Assembly (NCBI GenBank): GCA_003151825.1
Contig: PLYO01000037.1
Coordinates: 27,155-91,154, forward strand
Direction of reading: 5' to 3'
DNA from: Ignavibacteriota bacterium
GTDB taxonomy: Bacteria > Bacteroidota > Ignavibacteria > Palsa-1295
Length of the DNA: 64,000 nt
Shown: one piece after another, positions 52,818-61,979 of the stretch
Layout of the letters: each line of letters opens with the position of its first letter
Position numbering within the stretch: the first letter of the stretch is position 1
Notes under the pieces: generated by a model
What the model was told of the DNA's origin: nothing
What the model saw: only the letters and a program-made list of their open reading frames with translations
The model's database searches: none
Program-made: the position numbers and the translations under genes

Positions 52818-53465
52818 TCATGGCTTGAAGTCAAGTGAATCTTGATGAGTGAGTGAATCATTAGTAAATTTATGAACGCTAATTGGACCCATTACCAAAA
52901 TAAGGTAGGGGTTTTTTACCCCATCGACTTTGAGCATTACCTGCACTGAATCCTCGGCTCTAGGTATCATCCACTGTGCTAAAGCCGTATTTTTTCCGCG
53001 TGCAAACTCACGGGACTCTTCTTCGGCGTCATTAGAAGCCAATTTTTTAGACTTAAACACGTATTGCTCGGGAGGACCCAAGAACGAAGCCAATTTTTTT
53101 TCTGTTTTCAAAAATTCGTCAGAAAGAGGAGTATCTTTTTCAAATATGATAAGCACACGATAAAACCGAGTCGGCGAAACGTGATGGTATAGGAACCAGT
53201 CGCTGACTTGATTTCCCAGGTAGACTCCACCCGTGTAATGGGATGAACCCGGATCAGATTCTGCCGAATCGTACACAGCATCACGCTCAGTCATTTCCTG
53301 CAATTCGTCGGAAGGCATGTCACCCCAGCGCAATCCTAGAAATCCTTCCCTTATAGATAATGGAGCGGATCTCAAAGCACCTGACTCTGTTTTCGGAGTC
53401 GTATTTTTATTATTGCACCCTCCGAAAATAAAAATAACCAGAGATAAAAAAGTGATTGTCCTCAT
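52818..53465 (-). CDS. Lipoprotein, unknown
   Basis: The ATG at 53465 gives MRTITFLSLVIFIFGGC with a lipobox (FGGC, Cys17). The 215-aa mature part (REGFLGLRWGDMPSDELQEM, YHHVSPTRFYRVLIIF, FAYGKNTALAQWMI-like segment) is alpha/beta and not recognised. Confidence 0.65.
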   Translation of the reverse strand: MRTITFLSLVIFIFGGCNNKNTTPKTESGALRSAPLSIREGFLGLRWGDMPSDELQEMTERDAVYDSAESDPGSSHYTGGVYLGNQVSDWFLYHHVSPTRFYRVLIIFEKDTPLSDEFLKTEKKLASFLGPPEQYVFKSKKLASNDAEEESREFARGKNTALAQWMIPRAEDSVQVMLKVDGVKNPYLILVMGPISVHKFTNDSLTHQDSLDFKP

Positions 53466-53504
53466 AAGTTGCAAAATTTTGGTGTTTGGGTGTCCTATTT
53501 TACC

Positions 53505-53738
53505 TTAATTGCTCCTCCGATAACTCCTAATCGGGTCCGTACTTCCCCGTTTCCCCGTAAACGGATTGTAATTCCCTCTCGTGCTCCAATTATTGAGGCG
53601 GGAGTGATCGGGCACGCTGCGATAGTGCGGCGCAACGTAAGTACCCGTGCGGCGATTGTAATGTCCGCGAACGTGTACCTGCGCCATCGCTGCGAGCGGC
53701 GTCAGAAAAAGAATGATGCCGAGTATGATCGTCTTCAT
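53505..53738 (-). CDS. Very small secreted protein, GNYNPxTGK type
   Basis: The ATG at 53738 opens a signal peptide (MKTIILGIILFLTPLAAMAQ); 77 aa in total. The mature part VHVRGHYNRRTGTYVAPHYR ... NWSTRGNYNPFTGKRG matches a widespread family of small secreted proteins of unknown role. The longer in-frame start upstream lies in a repeat and is rejected. Confidence 0.75.
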   Translation of the reverse strand: MKTIILGIILFLTPLAAMAQVHVRGHYNRRTGTYVAPHYRSVPDHSRLNNWSTRGNYNPFTGKRGSTDPIRSYRRSN

Positions 53739-53820
53739 ATTGATTGTCTCCTTATTGCTACATGATGAGTTATGGGTCATTAAGCGTGCCAGAAAATCTG
53801 AACCGGGATTTATTGCTCGC

Positions 53821-53949
53821 CGTGTAGCCCGAAGCTCCTGCTTCGGTGCGGCCACTAGGCCCGAGCTGGAGCTCGGACCTACACACGATTCTACAAACGG
53901 GTCGTCCCATAGCGGGGCAGTCGGGCTGGAAGCGCCGACCTACGCGGGA
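53821..53949. repeat. Composite palindromic element
   Basis: GTGTAGCCCGAAGCTCCTGC is mirrored by GAGCTGGAGCTCGGACCTAC, followed by CTACAAACGGGTC (also the end of the 40.74-40.86 kb element) and GTCGGGCTGGAAGC with CGACCTACGCGGG (also at 361-425). Several element families are stacked here. Confidence 0.75.
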
Positions 53950-53978
53950 TAAAATTTTCGATTATTTTCGGGAATCAC

Positions 53979-54007
53979 TTGACTTCGGCATTTTTATTTC
54001 GTAAGTT
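53979..54007 (+). promoter_or_regulatory. Sigma70-like promoter, second copy
   Basis: TTGACT (53979-53984), 17-nt spacer, TAAGTT (54002-54007). Same spacing to the following leader as at 40914-40942. Confidence 0.6.
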
Positions 54008-54012
54008 AGGAG

Positions 54013-54043
54013 ATGCTTTGATAGGCACCCTGTCTCGGGAAGG
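54013..54043 (+). ncRNA. Conserved 31-nt leader, second copy
   Basis: ATGCTTTGATAGGCACCC ... CGGGAAGG, 5 nt after the -10 box, as in the copy at 40948-40978. Three differences in 31 nt. No gene follows. Confidence 0.45.
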
Positions 54044-54200
54044 CAAAAAATGGAGGGTACGAGTTCATTGACAATTTGGCGGATAGTTTTCATATAGAAG
54101 TTTTATTATGAATTCTGGACACACAATTGGCGAAAGCGGCTCAGAAACGCCACAGTTCATGAACTCTGAACTCCCCCCCGCACACGATAATTGCCATTTA

Positions 54201-55706
54201 TCACAGGCGAATTCTTCTTCCGGCCGCTTTGGCGCGCTGCCAGAGCCACCGTATAAGGAAGGCCCAGCTTTGCGAAATGGATAGACTTGCTTCGAGCAGA
54301 AATTTCAGGTCGCGGGCGTCGTCCTCGGACATAGGAAGCTGCGCGGGATGCGCGGTTACCGGCGTGCCGGAAGCATCCGTTTCGGGCGTACCGAGAAACT
54401 GTCCGAGCAGGCCGCGCAAGTGCTCGTCGATGGCTTTCAGCCGCGCGCGGAGGGTTTCATCGCTTTCGAACCGTTCGAGAAATTGGATGTGGTCATGTAG
54501 CACGGCGAGTTTTTTCGTGAGTTCCGGCGTAAGAAATTCTTTTGCTTCTTCTTCGAGCGCGCGGGCAAGCGCTTCGAGATCGGCGATGGTTTCCGGATCG
54601 GCGCGGAACCGCTCGATCTCGCTCAAATCGTCGAGATTGATAAAGACGGAAGAAAGCTGCTCGAGTACATGGCCGAATGGGATTTTTCGCTGGGCAATTT
54701 GCGTGCGCACGCCGGCAAGCATGTGTTCGAGCGACTGCCGGCGAACGGCGCCCTCGGTGACGCGAAGTTGGCGCTCGATATCGACTTTTTGCGCCAGTAA
54801 ATCAAGCAGTGTTCGATCATGGATTTGACCTAGCGCGATCATATCTGCAATTTGAGCTTCGCTCGCAATAGCTTCCACATGACCGATCTTGACGGAATGA
54901 ATCAGAATATGCTCGTCCATTTTCGAACGAATGAGTTCTTCATCGAGCTGCATCGCGCCATCGGTGATGACAAGGATTTCCGCGCCCGCGAGATGCTCCA
55001 TCTCCTGAATATCGTGGAGCGCCTGGAGGAGCGCTTTTTGGAGAACAGTTCCCTCGCCCAGATGCGTGATGCGAAGCACAAAGCGCATCAGCGCTTCGTA
55101 GCTCGCCTGATCGACAGCGGTATGAAGTTCCCCGACGTGATCGTCGAACGTTCGAACGCTGATATGGCCAAGCTCCGATTTATTGCGTTTCAGGAAAATA
55201 TAAAGAATCGCTTTTGCAAGATGGATACGATGGTGCAGTTGCATCGAGCGCGACGTATCGAAGAGCACATAGACTTTTTGCTTGCGCGTGTCGAAAGAAA
55301 AGCCTTGCGCGGTATCGTCAACCGGCAGAATCACGCCGCTCTTCACGACCGGCATCCACAGCTCGCGGAGCACGAGACGTTCGAGAAAAATTTCCTCCGG
55401 AAGCAAAAATTGATTGGAATAAACCCGCGAAACATCGTGATAGCTCGTAATCAGGTCGGCAGCGTAGCGGTCGCCGGCAGGCTGGTATCGGTGCTGGTCT
55501 TCCGGTTCCGGCAATGGAGGGTTCTGCCCCTGCATCGTGGGCAGCATCATAAGCTGGGCGAGCTTTTGCGAAAGCTGGTTCGTCTCGTCTTCCAGGATGC
55601 GGGCGATTTCGAAGACGGCCGTGAAATCCTGCGGCAGCTTCTCGTAAATGTGCGAGAAGAAGCCGAACTCTTCCATGACCGGAAAAAATGCGCGCTCGGT
55701 GGACAA
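54201..55706 (-). CDS. VWA-domain protein (ViaA-like)
   Basis: A 501-aa protein with a TTG start at 55706 (an ATG at 55676 is possible). The MIDAS motif DTSRS (150-154) and the later TDGAM mark a von Willebrand A domain (~145-280); long helical regions flank it. VWA proteins of this type work with MoxR ATPases as chaperone-like pairs (RavA-ViaA). The MoxR gene is two genes upstream on the same strand. Confidence 0.83.
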   Translation of the reverse strand: MSTERAFFPVMEEFGFFSHIYEKLPQDFTAVFEIARILEDETNQLSQKLAQLMMLPTMQGQNPPLPEPEDQHRYQPAGDRYAADLITSYHDVSRVYSNQFLLPEEIFLERLVLRELWMPVVKSGVILPVDDTAQGFSFDTRKQKVYVLFDTSRSMQLHHRIHLAKAILYIFLKRNKSELGHISVRTFDDHVGELHTAVDQASYEALMRFVLRITHLGEGTVLQKALLQALHDIQEMEHLAGAEILVITDGAMQLDEELIRSKMDEHILIHSVKIGHVEAIASEAQIADMIALGQIHDRTLLDLLAQKVDIERQLRVTEGAVRRQSLEHMLAGVRTQIAQRKIPFGHVLEQLSSVFINLDDLSEIERFRADPETIADLEALARALEEEAKEFLTPELTKKLAVLHDHIQFLERFESDETLRARLKAIDEHLRGLLGQFLGTPETDASGTPVTAHPAQLPMSEDDARDLKFLLEASLSISQSWAFLIRWLWQRAKAAGRRIRL

Positions 55707-55707
55707 A

Positions 55708-55741
55708 TTAATTACGAATTACGAATGACAAATTACGAATT
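55708..55741. repeat. AATTACGAAT-type repeat
   Basis: Three copies of AATTACGAAT-like words between the phosphoesterase stop and the VWA start. Confidence 0.6.
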
Positions 55742-55751
55742 GTGGATCGAG

Positions 55752-56939
55752 CTAAGAGGCGTGAAAGTCAACTTGAATATCCATAATTTCCGGCATATTC
55801 CCAATGCGTATCGGTGGCCCCCAGGTTCCCGAACCGCAGGAGACGTAAACATGCGTTTTGCCTTTCTTTTTATATCCCCAGCTTACTTCATACACTTTTT
55901 GCGTAATATAATTCCACGGCCAGATTTGCGCGTGATGGGTGTGGCCGGAAAGCTGGAGATCGATGCCGTTTTGCTCGGCTTCTTCAAGATGAAACGGGGT
56001 GTGATCGAGCAAAATAATCGGTTTCGATTTATCGAGCGGAGCAACAAGTTCTTCCAGCGATTTTCGTTCCATGTGCGCGAATTGCTTTGCGGCGCGGTCT
56101 TCGCGGCCTACGAGATAAATTCCCGCGACTTCAACGACAGAATCGCGAATCATTTTTACCCCGTGAGCTTCCAAATACGCGCAGCTTATTTCGGCATTGC
56201 CGATATATTCGTGATTGCCGGTGATGGCAAAAACGCCATATTCACTCTCGATCTTTTTTAGCTCGCTTCCCAAATCGAGCTGCACCACGGGATGCGGGTT
56301 CCCATCGACCTGATCGCCGATCATCAGCACAAGATCGGGCTTTATAGAATTAATCTTACGAACCATTTGCCGCACCATCCTTCGCCCGATGAGCGTGCCC
56401 ATGTGCATATCGGAAATGGCGGCAATGCGCAACGGCTGGCATGGTTTTTCAATTTTTATTGTCAGAGGTTTTATGCGAATTTTTCGTGCGTTAACAAAGC
56501 CAACAACTAAAAAGACAAAAATGACCACAACGACCAAAATTTCGGTCGTTTCTGTCGTTTTGGTTCCTTGGAGAAAACCAACGGAAACAAAGCCTAGAAT
56601 TAGCTTTACAAAATCGATAAGAATAAATGCCGGAAAAAACCAGGTCATCGCGCCCAGCCAGAAGGCGCCGATCCAGGTGAGTATTTCACTAACGATGGTG
56701 CTGGATTTATGCTCAAGATACTGACCTGCAATATAACTGAGCGCAATAAAAAGAAAGATTGGAAGCAGCAACGGATGCAGCCAAGAGACTTGCGGCACGC
56801 CATCATTCAACCGAATAAAAATATACGCATTGATCGCCGTATAAATTGCGAACGCGACCGAAAAAAAGGTAAGAAACGAGCGCCGACGGTCACGGCGTCG
56901 CTCGCGGGATTCGGCGATGGCATTTTTAGGTACGGTCAT
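55752..56939 (-). CDS. Membrane metallophosphoesterase
   Basis: A 395-aa protein. Four N-terminal membrane spans (~20-150) and a C-terminal calcineurin-like domain with SDMHMG, GDQVDG, TGNHEYIG, LDHTPF and SGHTHHAQIWP, resembling YkuE/YaeI-type enzymes. The catalytic domain is on one face of the inner membrane. Lies between the MoxR and VWA genes on the same strand. Confidence 0.88.
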   Translation of the reverse strand: MTVPKNAIAESRERRRDRRRSFLTFFSVAFAIYTAINAYIFIRLNDGVPQVSWLHPLLLPIFLFIALSYIAGQYLEHKSSTIVSEILTWIGAFWLGAMTWFFPAFILIDFVKLILGFVSVGFLQGTKTTETTEILVVVVIFVFLVVGFVNARKIRIKPLTIKIEKPCQPLRIAAISDMHMGTLIGRRMVRQMVRKINSIKPDLVLMIGDQVDGNPHPVVQLDLGSELKKIESEYGVFAITGNHEYIGNAEISCAYLEAHGVKMIRDSVVEVAGIYLVGREDRAAKQFAHMERKSLEELVAPLDKSKPIILLDHTPFHLEEAEQNGIDLQLSGHTHHAQIWPWNYITQKVYEVSWGYKKKGKTHVYVSCGSGTWGPPIRIGNMPEIMDIQVDFHAS

Positions 56940-56984
56940 GATTTCCTGACGGAACGTGCCCGCATATATTGTCCAGAGAGGATT

Positions 56985-58346
56985 CTAAAAATGCTCCACG
57001 TGGCCGGCGAAGACAGTCTTGATCTCTTGCTCCAAATGCGCCTTCAGCGTTTTCAAATCCTCGGTGGAAGGATGAATGCTCTGCAAAAAACCTTCCGCCA
57101 AACGGCGTTTGTGCGCGGCGCTGGGATCGGCGACGCCGAGCGTCTCTTTCGCCCACGCGACGATAGAACGTTTCGTGGGAACTCCTTCCAGCTCCGTAAG
57201 CGGCTTCGACATGAGAGTGGGATCGTGCCGCAAACGAGAAAGCACATCATCGAGCGTAAGCAAGCCCGCCAATTGATCGAAGGCGCCAGAAACCTGATAG
57301 AGTTGGAGCAGCGTGTCGTACGATCGTTGAAAAAGCGTCTTCTCTTCAGGGATTCCTGCGGTGCAGAGCAGCAAATGGAGCTTTGGAATATCCCCTTTTT
57401 CCGCATAGACGCGGCCATGCAGAAACGCGATAGCGCGAAGCACGTCGAGCGATTTTGCTTGCGTGCGTGGCGAAATATAAAAATCTTTCGTTCGCAAATG
57501 CGCTTCGTGCGGACGCTCGTGAAGTAGGCGATTGCGCTGAACTTCGTAATGCCGCACGACGAGATTCATAAAATAAACGAGATCGGGCGTCACCTGAACG
57601 TGGTATTCGGGAACTTCACCGCGCACGATATGCGCGGCGTATGCAAGATCGTCATAGCGAATTTTCTTCGGCGGCTCGATGGCATTGCCAAGATTTTTCA
57701 GATATTGCTGCGAGATTTTGTATTGGAAAAAAGCGTCCTTATCGGGATGAATAAGCGCCTTGAAAAGGAAGCGGTCGAGCAATGCTTCCGTGATCTCGGA
57801 AAGCCGAAGGTAATTCGTAGCCGCGATAACCGTATGGACGTTCGAATGCACGCGCTGCACGCCGCGAATAAGTTCGCGCTCATTCAAGAGCGAAAGCAGC
57901 GCGCGGAGGGTATAATCATTGGCATCGAAAATTTCGTCAATAAACCCGAATTCGCTTTCGACGAGCGAACCATCGGTATTGTGAATCAATCGGCCTTGCT
58001 TCAATTCATCCAAAAGCAGCCCGCCGAAATACGTATCCGGCTGCTGCTCCTTGCTCGCCTGTACTTTGAAAATCCGCGCACCTTCGAACATGCGGAAGAC
58101 CTGCTCGGCGAGCAGCGTTTTGCCAACGCCCGTTCGGCTTTCGAGCAGGACATGCTCGCCCGTCAGCATGGCGAGAAAAATTTGCTCGACGACCTCCTCG
58201 CGATTGACGACGCGCTCCTGCACGAATTCAATCGCGTCGTTGACGCCGGCGATGATCGCGGACGTATTGCGCGAGGCCGCGCCATTCATGGACGCTCCGC
58301 CGGATACGGCGCTAACAGATAAGGTTTTCGATGAAATCTCTGCCAT
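56985..58346 (-). CDS. MoxR/RavA-type AAA ATPase
   Basis: A 453-aa AAA+ protein. Walker A SRTGVGKTLLA (Lys76), Walker B FGFIDEIFDAN, sensor region VIAATNYLRL and arginine-finger-type EALLDRFLFKAL. The extra C-terminal ~130 residues are helical, as in RavA. It probably acts with the VWA protein encoded downstream to remodel protein complexes; the client is unknown. Confidence 0.88.
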   Translation of the reverse strand: MAEISSKTLSVSAVSGGASMNGAASRNTSAIIAGVNDAIEFVQERVVNREEVVEQIFLAMLTGEHVLLESRTGVGKTLLAEQVFRMFEGARIFKVQASKEQQPDTYFGGLLLDELKQGRLIHNTDGSLVESEFGFIDEIFDANDYTLRALLSLLNERELIRGVQRVHSNVHTVIAATNYLRLSEITEALLDRFLFKALIHPDKDAFFQYKISQQYLKNLGNAIEPPKKIRYDDLAYAAHIVRGEVPEYHVQVTPDLVYFMNLVVRHYEVQRNRLLHERPHEAHLRTKDFYISPRTQAKSLDVLRAIAFLHGRVYAEKGDIPKLHLLLCTAGIPEEKTLFQRSYDTLLQLYQVSGAFDQLAGLLTLDDVLSRLRHDPTLMSKPLTELEGVPTKRSIVAWAKETLGVADPSAAHKRRLAEGFLQSIHPSTEDLKTLKAHLEQEIKTVFAGHVEHF

Positions 58347-58476
58347 GGGCGAATCGGTTTTTGGAACTCCCTATTAGAATCCCGATTGCAGGTGAGAAAG
58401 TTGCGTTAGCCAAGAGATTTTTCGGAGGGTTCCTCAAAGCTGTGGACTAAAGTTCGCGCTACACCGTTATACATTT

Positions 58477-58980
58477 ATGCTCGAACTCATCAAAACTTAC
58501 TATTCCTACAATTCTTGGGCGACGGAGAAAGTGCTTGTCTCATGCGAGCAACTTTCGTCCGAAGACTACAATGCGTCGGGTTGCAGCGGCAATGGCTCGA
58601 TCGGAGAGACGCTCTCGCATCTCATCTTGGTGCAACAAGGCTGGCTTGGATGGTTCGAGAAAACACTGGAATTAAAAGACGCCGTCAAAATTATGACGAC
58701 CGAGAAGCTTGCCACCCTCGATGATGCGAAAAAACGCTGGTCCATCGTGGATAAGCAGACCGTCCACTTCGTCCATGGCTTAACGGATGACTCGCTGAAA
58801 GAAATTCGGAATTTCACCAGAATGAACGGCAAGCAGGAATCACACCCGCTCTGGAAACTGATGATGCATACCGCCAATCATGGCACACATACTCGGGCGC
58901 AGATCGTCGCTGGCATCCGCCGTGCGGGGCACGATCCGGGAAATGTCGATTTATTGAACTATGTGTTGAATGTAACATAA
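58477..58980 (+). CDS. DinB-family protein
   Basis: A 167-aa four-helix-bundle protein. Metal-binding histidines are in LSHLIL and in HTANHGTHTRAQI. DinB-like proteins include thiol transferases and many of unknown role. Its stop overlaps the atpZ start (TAATG), so it is the first gene of the ATP synthase cluster. Confidence 0.88.
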   Translation: MLELIKTYYSYNSWATEKVLVSCEQLSSEDYNASGCSGNGSIGETLSHLILVQQGWLGWFEKTLELKDAVKIMTTEKLATLDDAKKRWSIVDKQTVHFVHGLTDDSLKEIRNFTRMNGKQESHPLWKLMMHTANHGTHTRAQIVAGIRRAGHDPGNVDLLNYVLNVT

Positions 58981-59276
58981 TGCCCGAAGACCTAAAATCT
59001 CGCGCACAGCGCGAAATGGCCGATCAGCAACAAGTCATGCGCGAAACCGGGCCGTATCTCACGCTCGGAATCCAGCTTGTCCTTACGATCCTCGTCTTTT
59101 TCGGAGCCGGTTATTGGCTGGACCATCATTTCAAGACCGGCTCGCTATGGGTGGCTATCCTGACCTCTTTGGGCGCAATTGCGAGCCTCGTCTATTTTAT
59201 CGTAATTGCTATTGGGGTGCAGAAAAAGGAGGATGCTCGTTCCGCAACGCCCGGAACAAAGGAAAAAATTGAGTAA
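58980..59276 (+). CDS. AtpZ/AtpI-family protein
   Basis: A 98-aa protein with two membrane spans (~25-45 and ~55-75), the second containing AILTSLGAIASLVYFIV. Typical small protein encoded at the head of atp operons, thought to aid c-ring assembly or ion supply. Coupled to the DinB gene. Confidence 0.85.
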   Translation: MPEDLKSRAQREMADQQQVMRETGPYLTLGIQLVLTILVFFGAGYWLDHHFKTGSLWVAILTSLGAIASLVYFIVIAIGVQKKEDARSATPGTKEKIE

Positions 59277-59278
59277 AT

Positions 59279-59347
59279 GCAGCCGTGACCTTTAGTTCAC
59301 GATCGCGAAGCGCGTAGGACACACCGTGACTAAAAGTTCACGACTAC
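59279..59347. repeat. Palindromic element after atpZ
   Basis: GCAGCCGTGACCTTTAGTTC mirrored by CGTGACTAAAAGTTCACGAC. Same family as 24291-24366. Confidence 0.75.
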
Positions 59348-59536
59348 AAGAATCCTGAAACGAAATCAAGGGAAAAAGCATTTGGTGTCCAAGCGTGGGA
59401 GATAATGCTAAAAACGACCCTTCCGCGCACATTCTTCGGGCTTGAAAACGTAACAAACTAACGCTTTTGCCGTATTAGGCACACATATTGCATACTGGAA
59501 TTCAAACAGTAATTAATAACACTAAAGATATACGCA

Positions 59537-60019
59537 TTGAGCCTTAACCAAACCTCCCCATCGACGGCGCGCACTGCGGGCGTGCTTGTCGTGTTGCCTG
59601 CTCACAAAAATGCTGCCGATCTTCTTCTTAGCCAGGAAGCAAGCCGTTACTTTCTTCAGCGGTATTTCCTCCTGACGAGCGGATTACTCATTATTGGCTC
59701 CATCCTTATGTATTTCTTCGCAAGCACCTCTTTTATGGTGGCTTGCTATTTCGGGATGTCGATGCCGATTATTACGAGTTTTATTAGTTTTCTTGTCACG
59801 GAATGGGCGTTCGATCAGCCGAGTCCGATGTTCGTTATGGTCGCTCCGATGAGCATGGTCATCCGAATGTTTAACTTATTGATTGCTTTTTGCGTGGGGC
59901 ATATCATTCTCAAGATGAACCTTCCCGGAATGATCGTCGGGCTGCTCGTAACGTATTTTTCCTATCTCATCATCGAGATCGCGTACATCCACAATAAAGG
60001 TAAGCTCCTCGGGCAGTAA
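59537..60019 (+). CDS. ATP synthase I-like membrane protein
   Basis: A 160-aa protein with probable TTG start at 59537 and four membrane spans (first ~45-65). Position between atpZ and atpB, the usual site of atpI, supports the role. Its stop overlaps the atpB start. I see no strong I-subunit motif, so the call rests on topology and context. Confidence 0.7.
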   Translation: MSLNQTSPSTARTAGVLVVLPAHKNAADLLLSQEASRYFLQRYFLLTSGLLIIGSILMYFFASTSFMVACYFGMSMPIITSFISFLVTEWAFDQPSPMFVMVAPMSMVIRMFNLLIAFCVGHIILKMNLPGMIVGLLVTYFSYLIIEIAYIHNKGKLLGQ

Positions 60020-61101
60020 TGGCGGCTACGGATACCCTCACTCAGGCAGCAAGTCCCGCTCCAGTAGAGGCGGCAAAGCCGAACATCTTCAACGAAATGT
60101 TCGGATTTCTCGGCAATCATCATTCGGTCGATGTCATGCCCTTCGGCCAAATCCCTCTGCCTTATCTCTTTTGGGATCAGGGGAGCTTTCACGCCTTCCC
60201 ATCTCAGCGGGCAGTGCTGCAAAGCAGCTTATACACGGTCGATAATACTAAGGAATCTTCCCCGCTCGCCGAAAAAGGTGGTGTATTGCGCAAAGACGGT
60301 AAGCCGATTGGCCTCGATCTCTCGATTACGTCGAATTTATTTTTTCTCTTTTTTGCGGCGGTCATGCTTTTTATCGTCCTCCGCGTTGCGGCGGCAAAGG
60401 CAAAGAAATCGCTTGTCCCAACTGGCATTCGAAATTTAGTCGAGATACTGATCGTCTTTGTCCGCGACGATATTGTTGCGGAGAATCTTTCAGAGCCTTA
60501 CAGCGAGCAACTACTCCCCTATTTTCTGACCGCCTTCTTCTTTATCATGGTGGTAAACCTTACCGGCCTCTTGCCTTGGGCACATACGGCAACAAGTTCC
60601 ATTGAAGTCACGGCGGCGCTTGCGCTATGCACCTTTGTGATCACGCAATTCATCGGGTTTCGCGCCATGGGCGTGAAATCGTACTTCAAGCACTTTACCG
60701 CAGGTCTTTTAGACATGGAGCTTTCACCTGTAATGAAGGGTTTTCTGCTCCTTATCATGGTGCCGATCGAGATCATGGGACTCTTCACCAAGCCATTCGC
60801 ACTCGCGATACGACTATTTGCGAATATGACGGCGGGACATATCGTCATCGTCTCGCTCATCGGGCTTGCGTTCCTCTTCCACTCTGTCGTGGTTGGCGCA
60901 CTCGTGACTGTTCCGTTCTCGCTCTTCGTGTTTTTGCTGGAGATTTTCGTCGCGACCCTACAGGCGTATATTTTTACAATGCTTTCGGCGGTCTTTATTG
61001 GCATGATGGCACACACGGAGCATGAGGAGCATGTGCAGGACAACGATCTTCCACATGCCCCGAGCGGGGACCGTCTCATCGCGACGGCCCACATGGTTTA
61101 A
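60019..61101 (+). CDS. atpB: ATP synthase F0 subunit a
   Basis: A 360-aa membrane protein, long for the family because of an extended N-terminal region. The functional arginine is in FALAIRLFANMTAGH. Hydrophobic spans run from ~115 to the end. It forms the proton half-channels next to the c-ring. Confidence 0.93.
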   Translation: MAATDTLTQAASPAPVEAAKPNIFNEMFGFLGNHHSVDVMPFGQIPLPYLFWDQGSFHAFPSQRAVLQSSLYTVDNTKESSPLAEKGGVLRKDGKPIGLDLSITSNLFFLFFAAVMLFIVLRVAAAKAKKSLVPTGIRNLVEILIVFVRDDIVAENLSEPYSEQLLPYFLTAFFFIMVVNLTGLLPWAHTATSSIEVTAALALCTFVITQFIGFRAMGVKSYFKHFTAGLLDMELSPVMKGFLLLIMVPIEIMGLFTKPFALAIRLFANMTAGHIVIVSLIGLAFLFHSVVVGALVTVPFSLFVFLLEIFVATLQAYIFTMLSAVFIGMMAHTEHEEHVQDNDLPHAPSGDRLIATAHMV

Positions 61102-61187
61102 CGAAGGTTTCCAGGGAGCGAAGTATTTCGAAAATTTGTTTCAGTTTCAATAGTAACATTCACAATAAAACAGGAAAGACAATCTAA

Positions 61188-61418
<231 letters not shown>

Positions 61419-61468
61419 TGTAGCGCGGGCTTTAGCCCGCAGCTCCGGGCTAAAGCCCGGGCTACACC
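61419..61468. repeat. Palindromic element between atpE and atpF
   Basis: Inner stem GCGGGCTTTAGCCCGC, then CCGGGCTAAAGCCCGG, with outer TGTAGC/GCTACA words. It starts right after the atpE stop codon and ends 8 nt before the atpF start. Confidence 0.85.
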
Positions 61469-61475
61469 GAAAAAA

Positions 61476-61970
61476 ATGCTCTCCATCAATCCCGGTCTGA
61501 CGATCTGGACGTTCATTATCTTTCTGCTGCTTCTCTTTATTTTAGGGAAGACAGCATGGAAGCCCTTGCTCGCGTCTCTTAAAACGCGAGAGAATGCTAT
61601 TGCCGATTCGCTTTCGCGTGCCGAGCAAGCTCGCACGGACGCCGAACGGCTTATCGCCGAAAACAAGCAAGAACGCGCCAAAGCGGAAGAAGAAGTCCAG
61701 AAGGCGCTTCGCGAGGGCCGCTTGTATGCCGAACAAATGCGGCGCGATTTAGTCGAAAAAGCGAAAGAAGAAGCTGGGCGTTTGCTCGCGCAGGCCCGCG
61801 CCGAAATCGAGCACGATACGCAGCGCGCGCTCCGACAGCTTCGAACCGAGGTATCCGATCTTGCCATTATGGCAACATCCAAACTTCTCGATGAGAATAT
61901 GAACGAGGAGCGGCACCGCAAAGTCGTGGATAAAATGATCGCGGATTTATCCACAACCGCTGCAGCATAG
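61476..61970 (+). CDS. atpF: ATP synthase F0 subunit b
   Basis: A 164-aa stator protein. One N-terminal membrane span (~7-25) followed by a long charged helix (ERLIAENKQERAKAEEEVQK, EEAGRLLAQARAEIEHD). The 3' end contains a single TTATCCACA, probably by chance. Confidence 0.92.
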   Translation: MLSINPGLTIWTFIIFLLLLFILGKTAWKPLLASLKTRENAIADSLSRAEQARTDAERLIAENKQERAKAEEEVQKALREGRLYAEQMRRDLVEKAKEEAGRLLAQARAEIEHDTQRALRQLRTEVSDLAIMATSKLLDENMNEERHRKVVDKMIADLSTTAAA

Positions 61971-61979
61971 GAGAATGCA

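Larger units (their letters stand above)
53739..54200. other. Gene-less region with palindrome, promoter and shared leader
   Basis: Contains a composite palindrome (53821-53949), then a promoter and 31-nt leader that repeat those at 40.9 kb (53979-54043). A second promoter-like pair TTGACA/CATATA is at 54068-54096. A 58-codon frame begins at 54108 (MNSGHTIGESG...) but runs into the antisense of the VWA gene; coding is doubtful. Confidence 0.5.

Noticed and set aside
54852-56261. Long open frame (469 codons) on the plus strand
   Set aside because: It is antisense to the VWA and phosphoesterase genes, which both have clear domain motifs, and runs through the AATTACGAAT repeat.
61940-61960. TTATCCACA resembling a DnaA box
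   Set aside because: Single copy within the atpF coding sequence; expected by chance.
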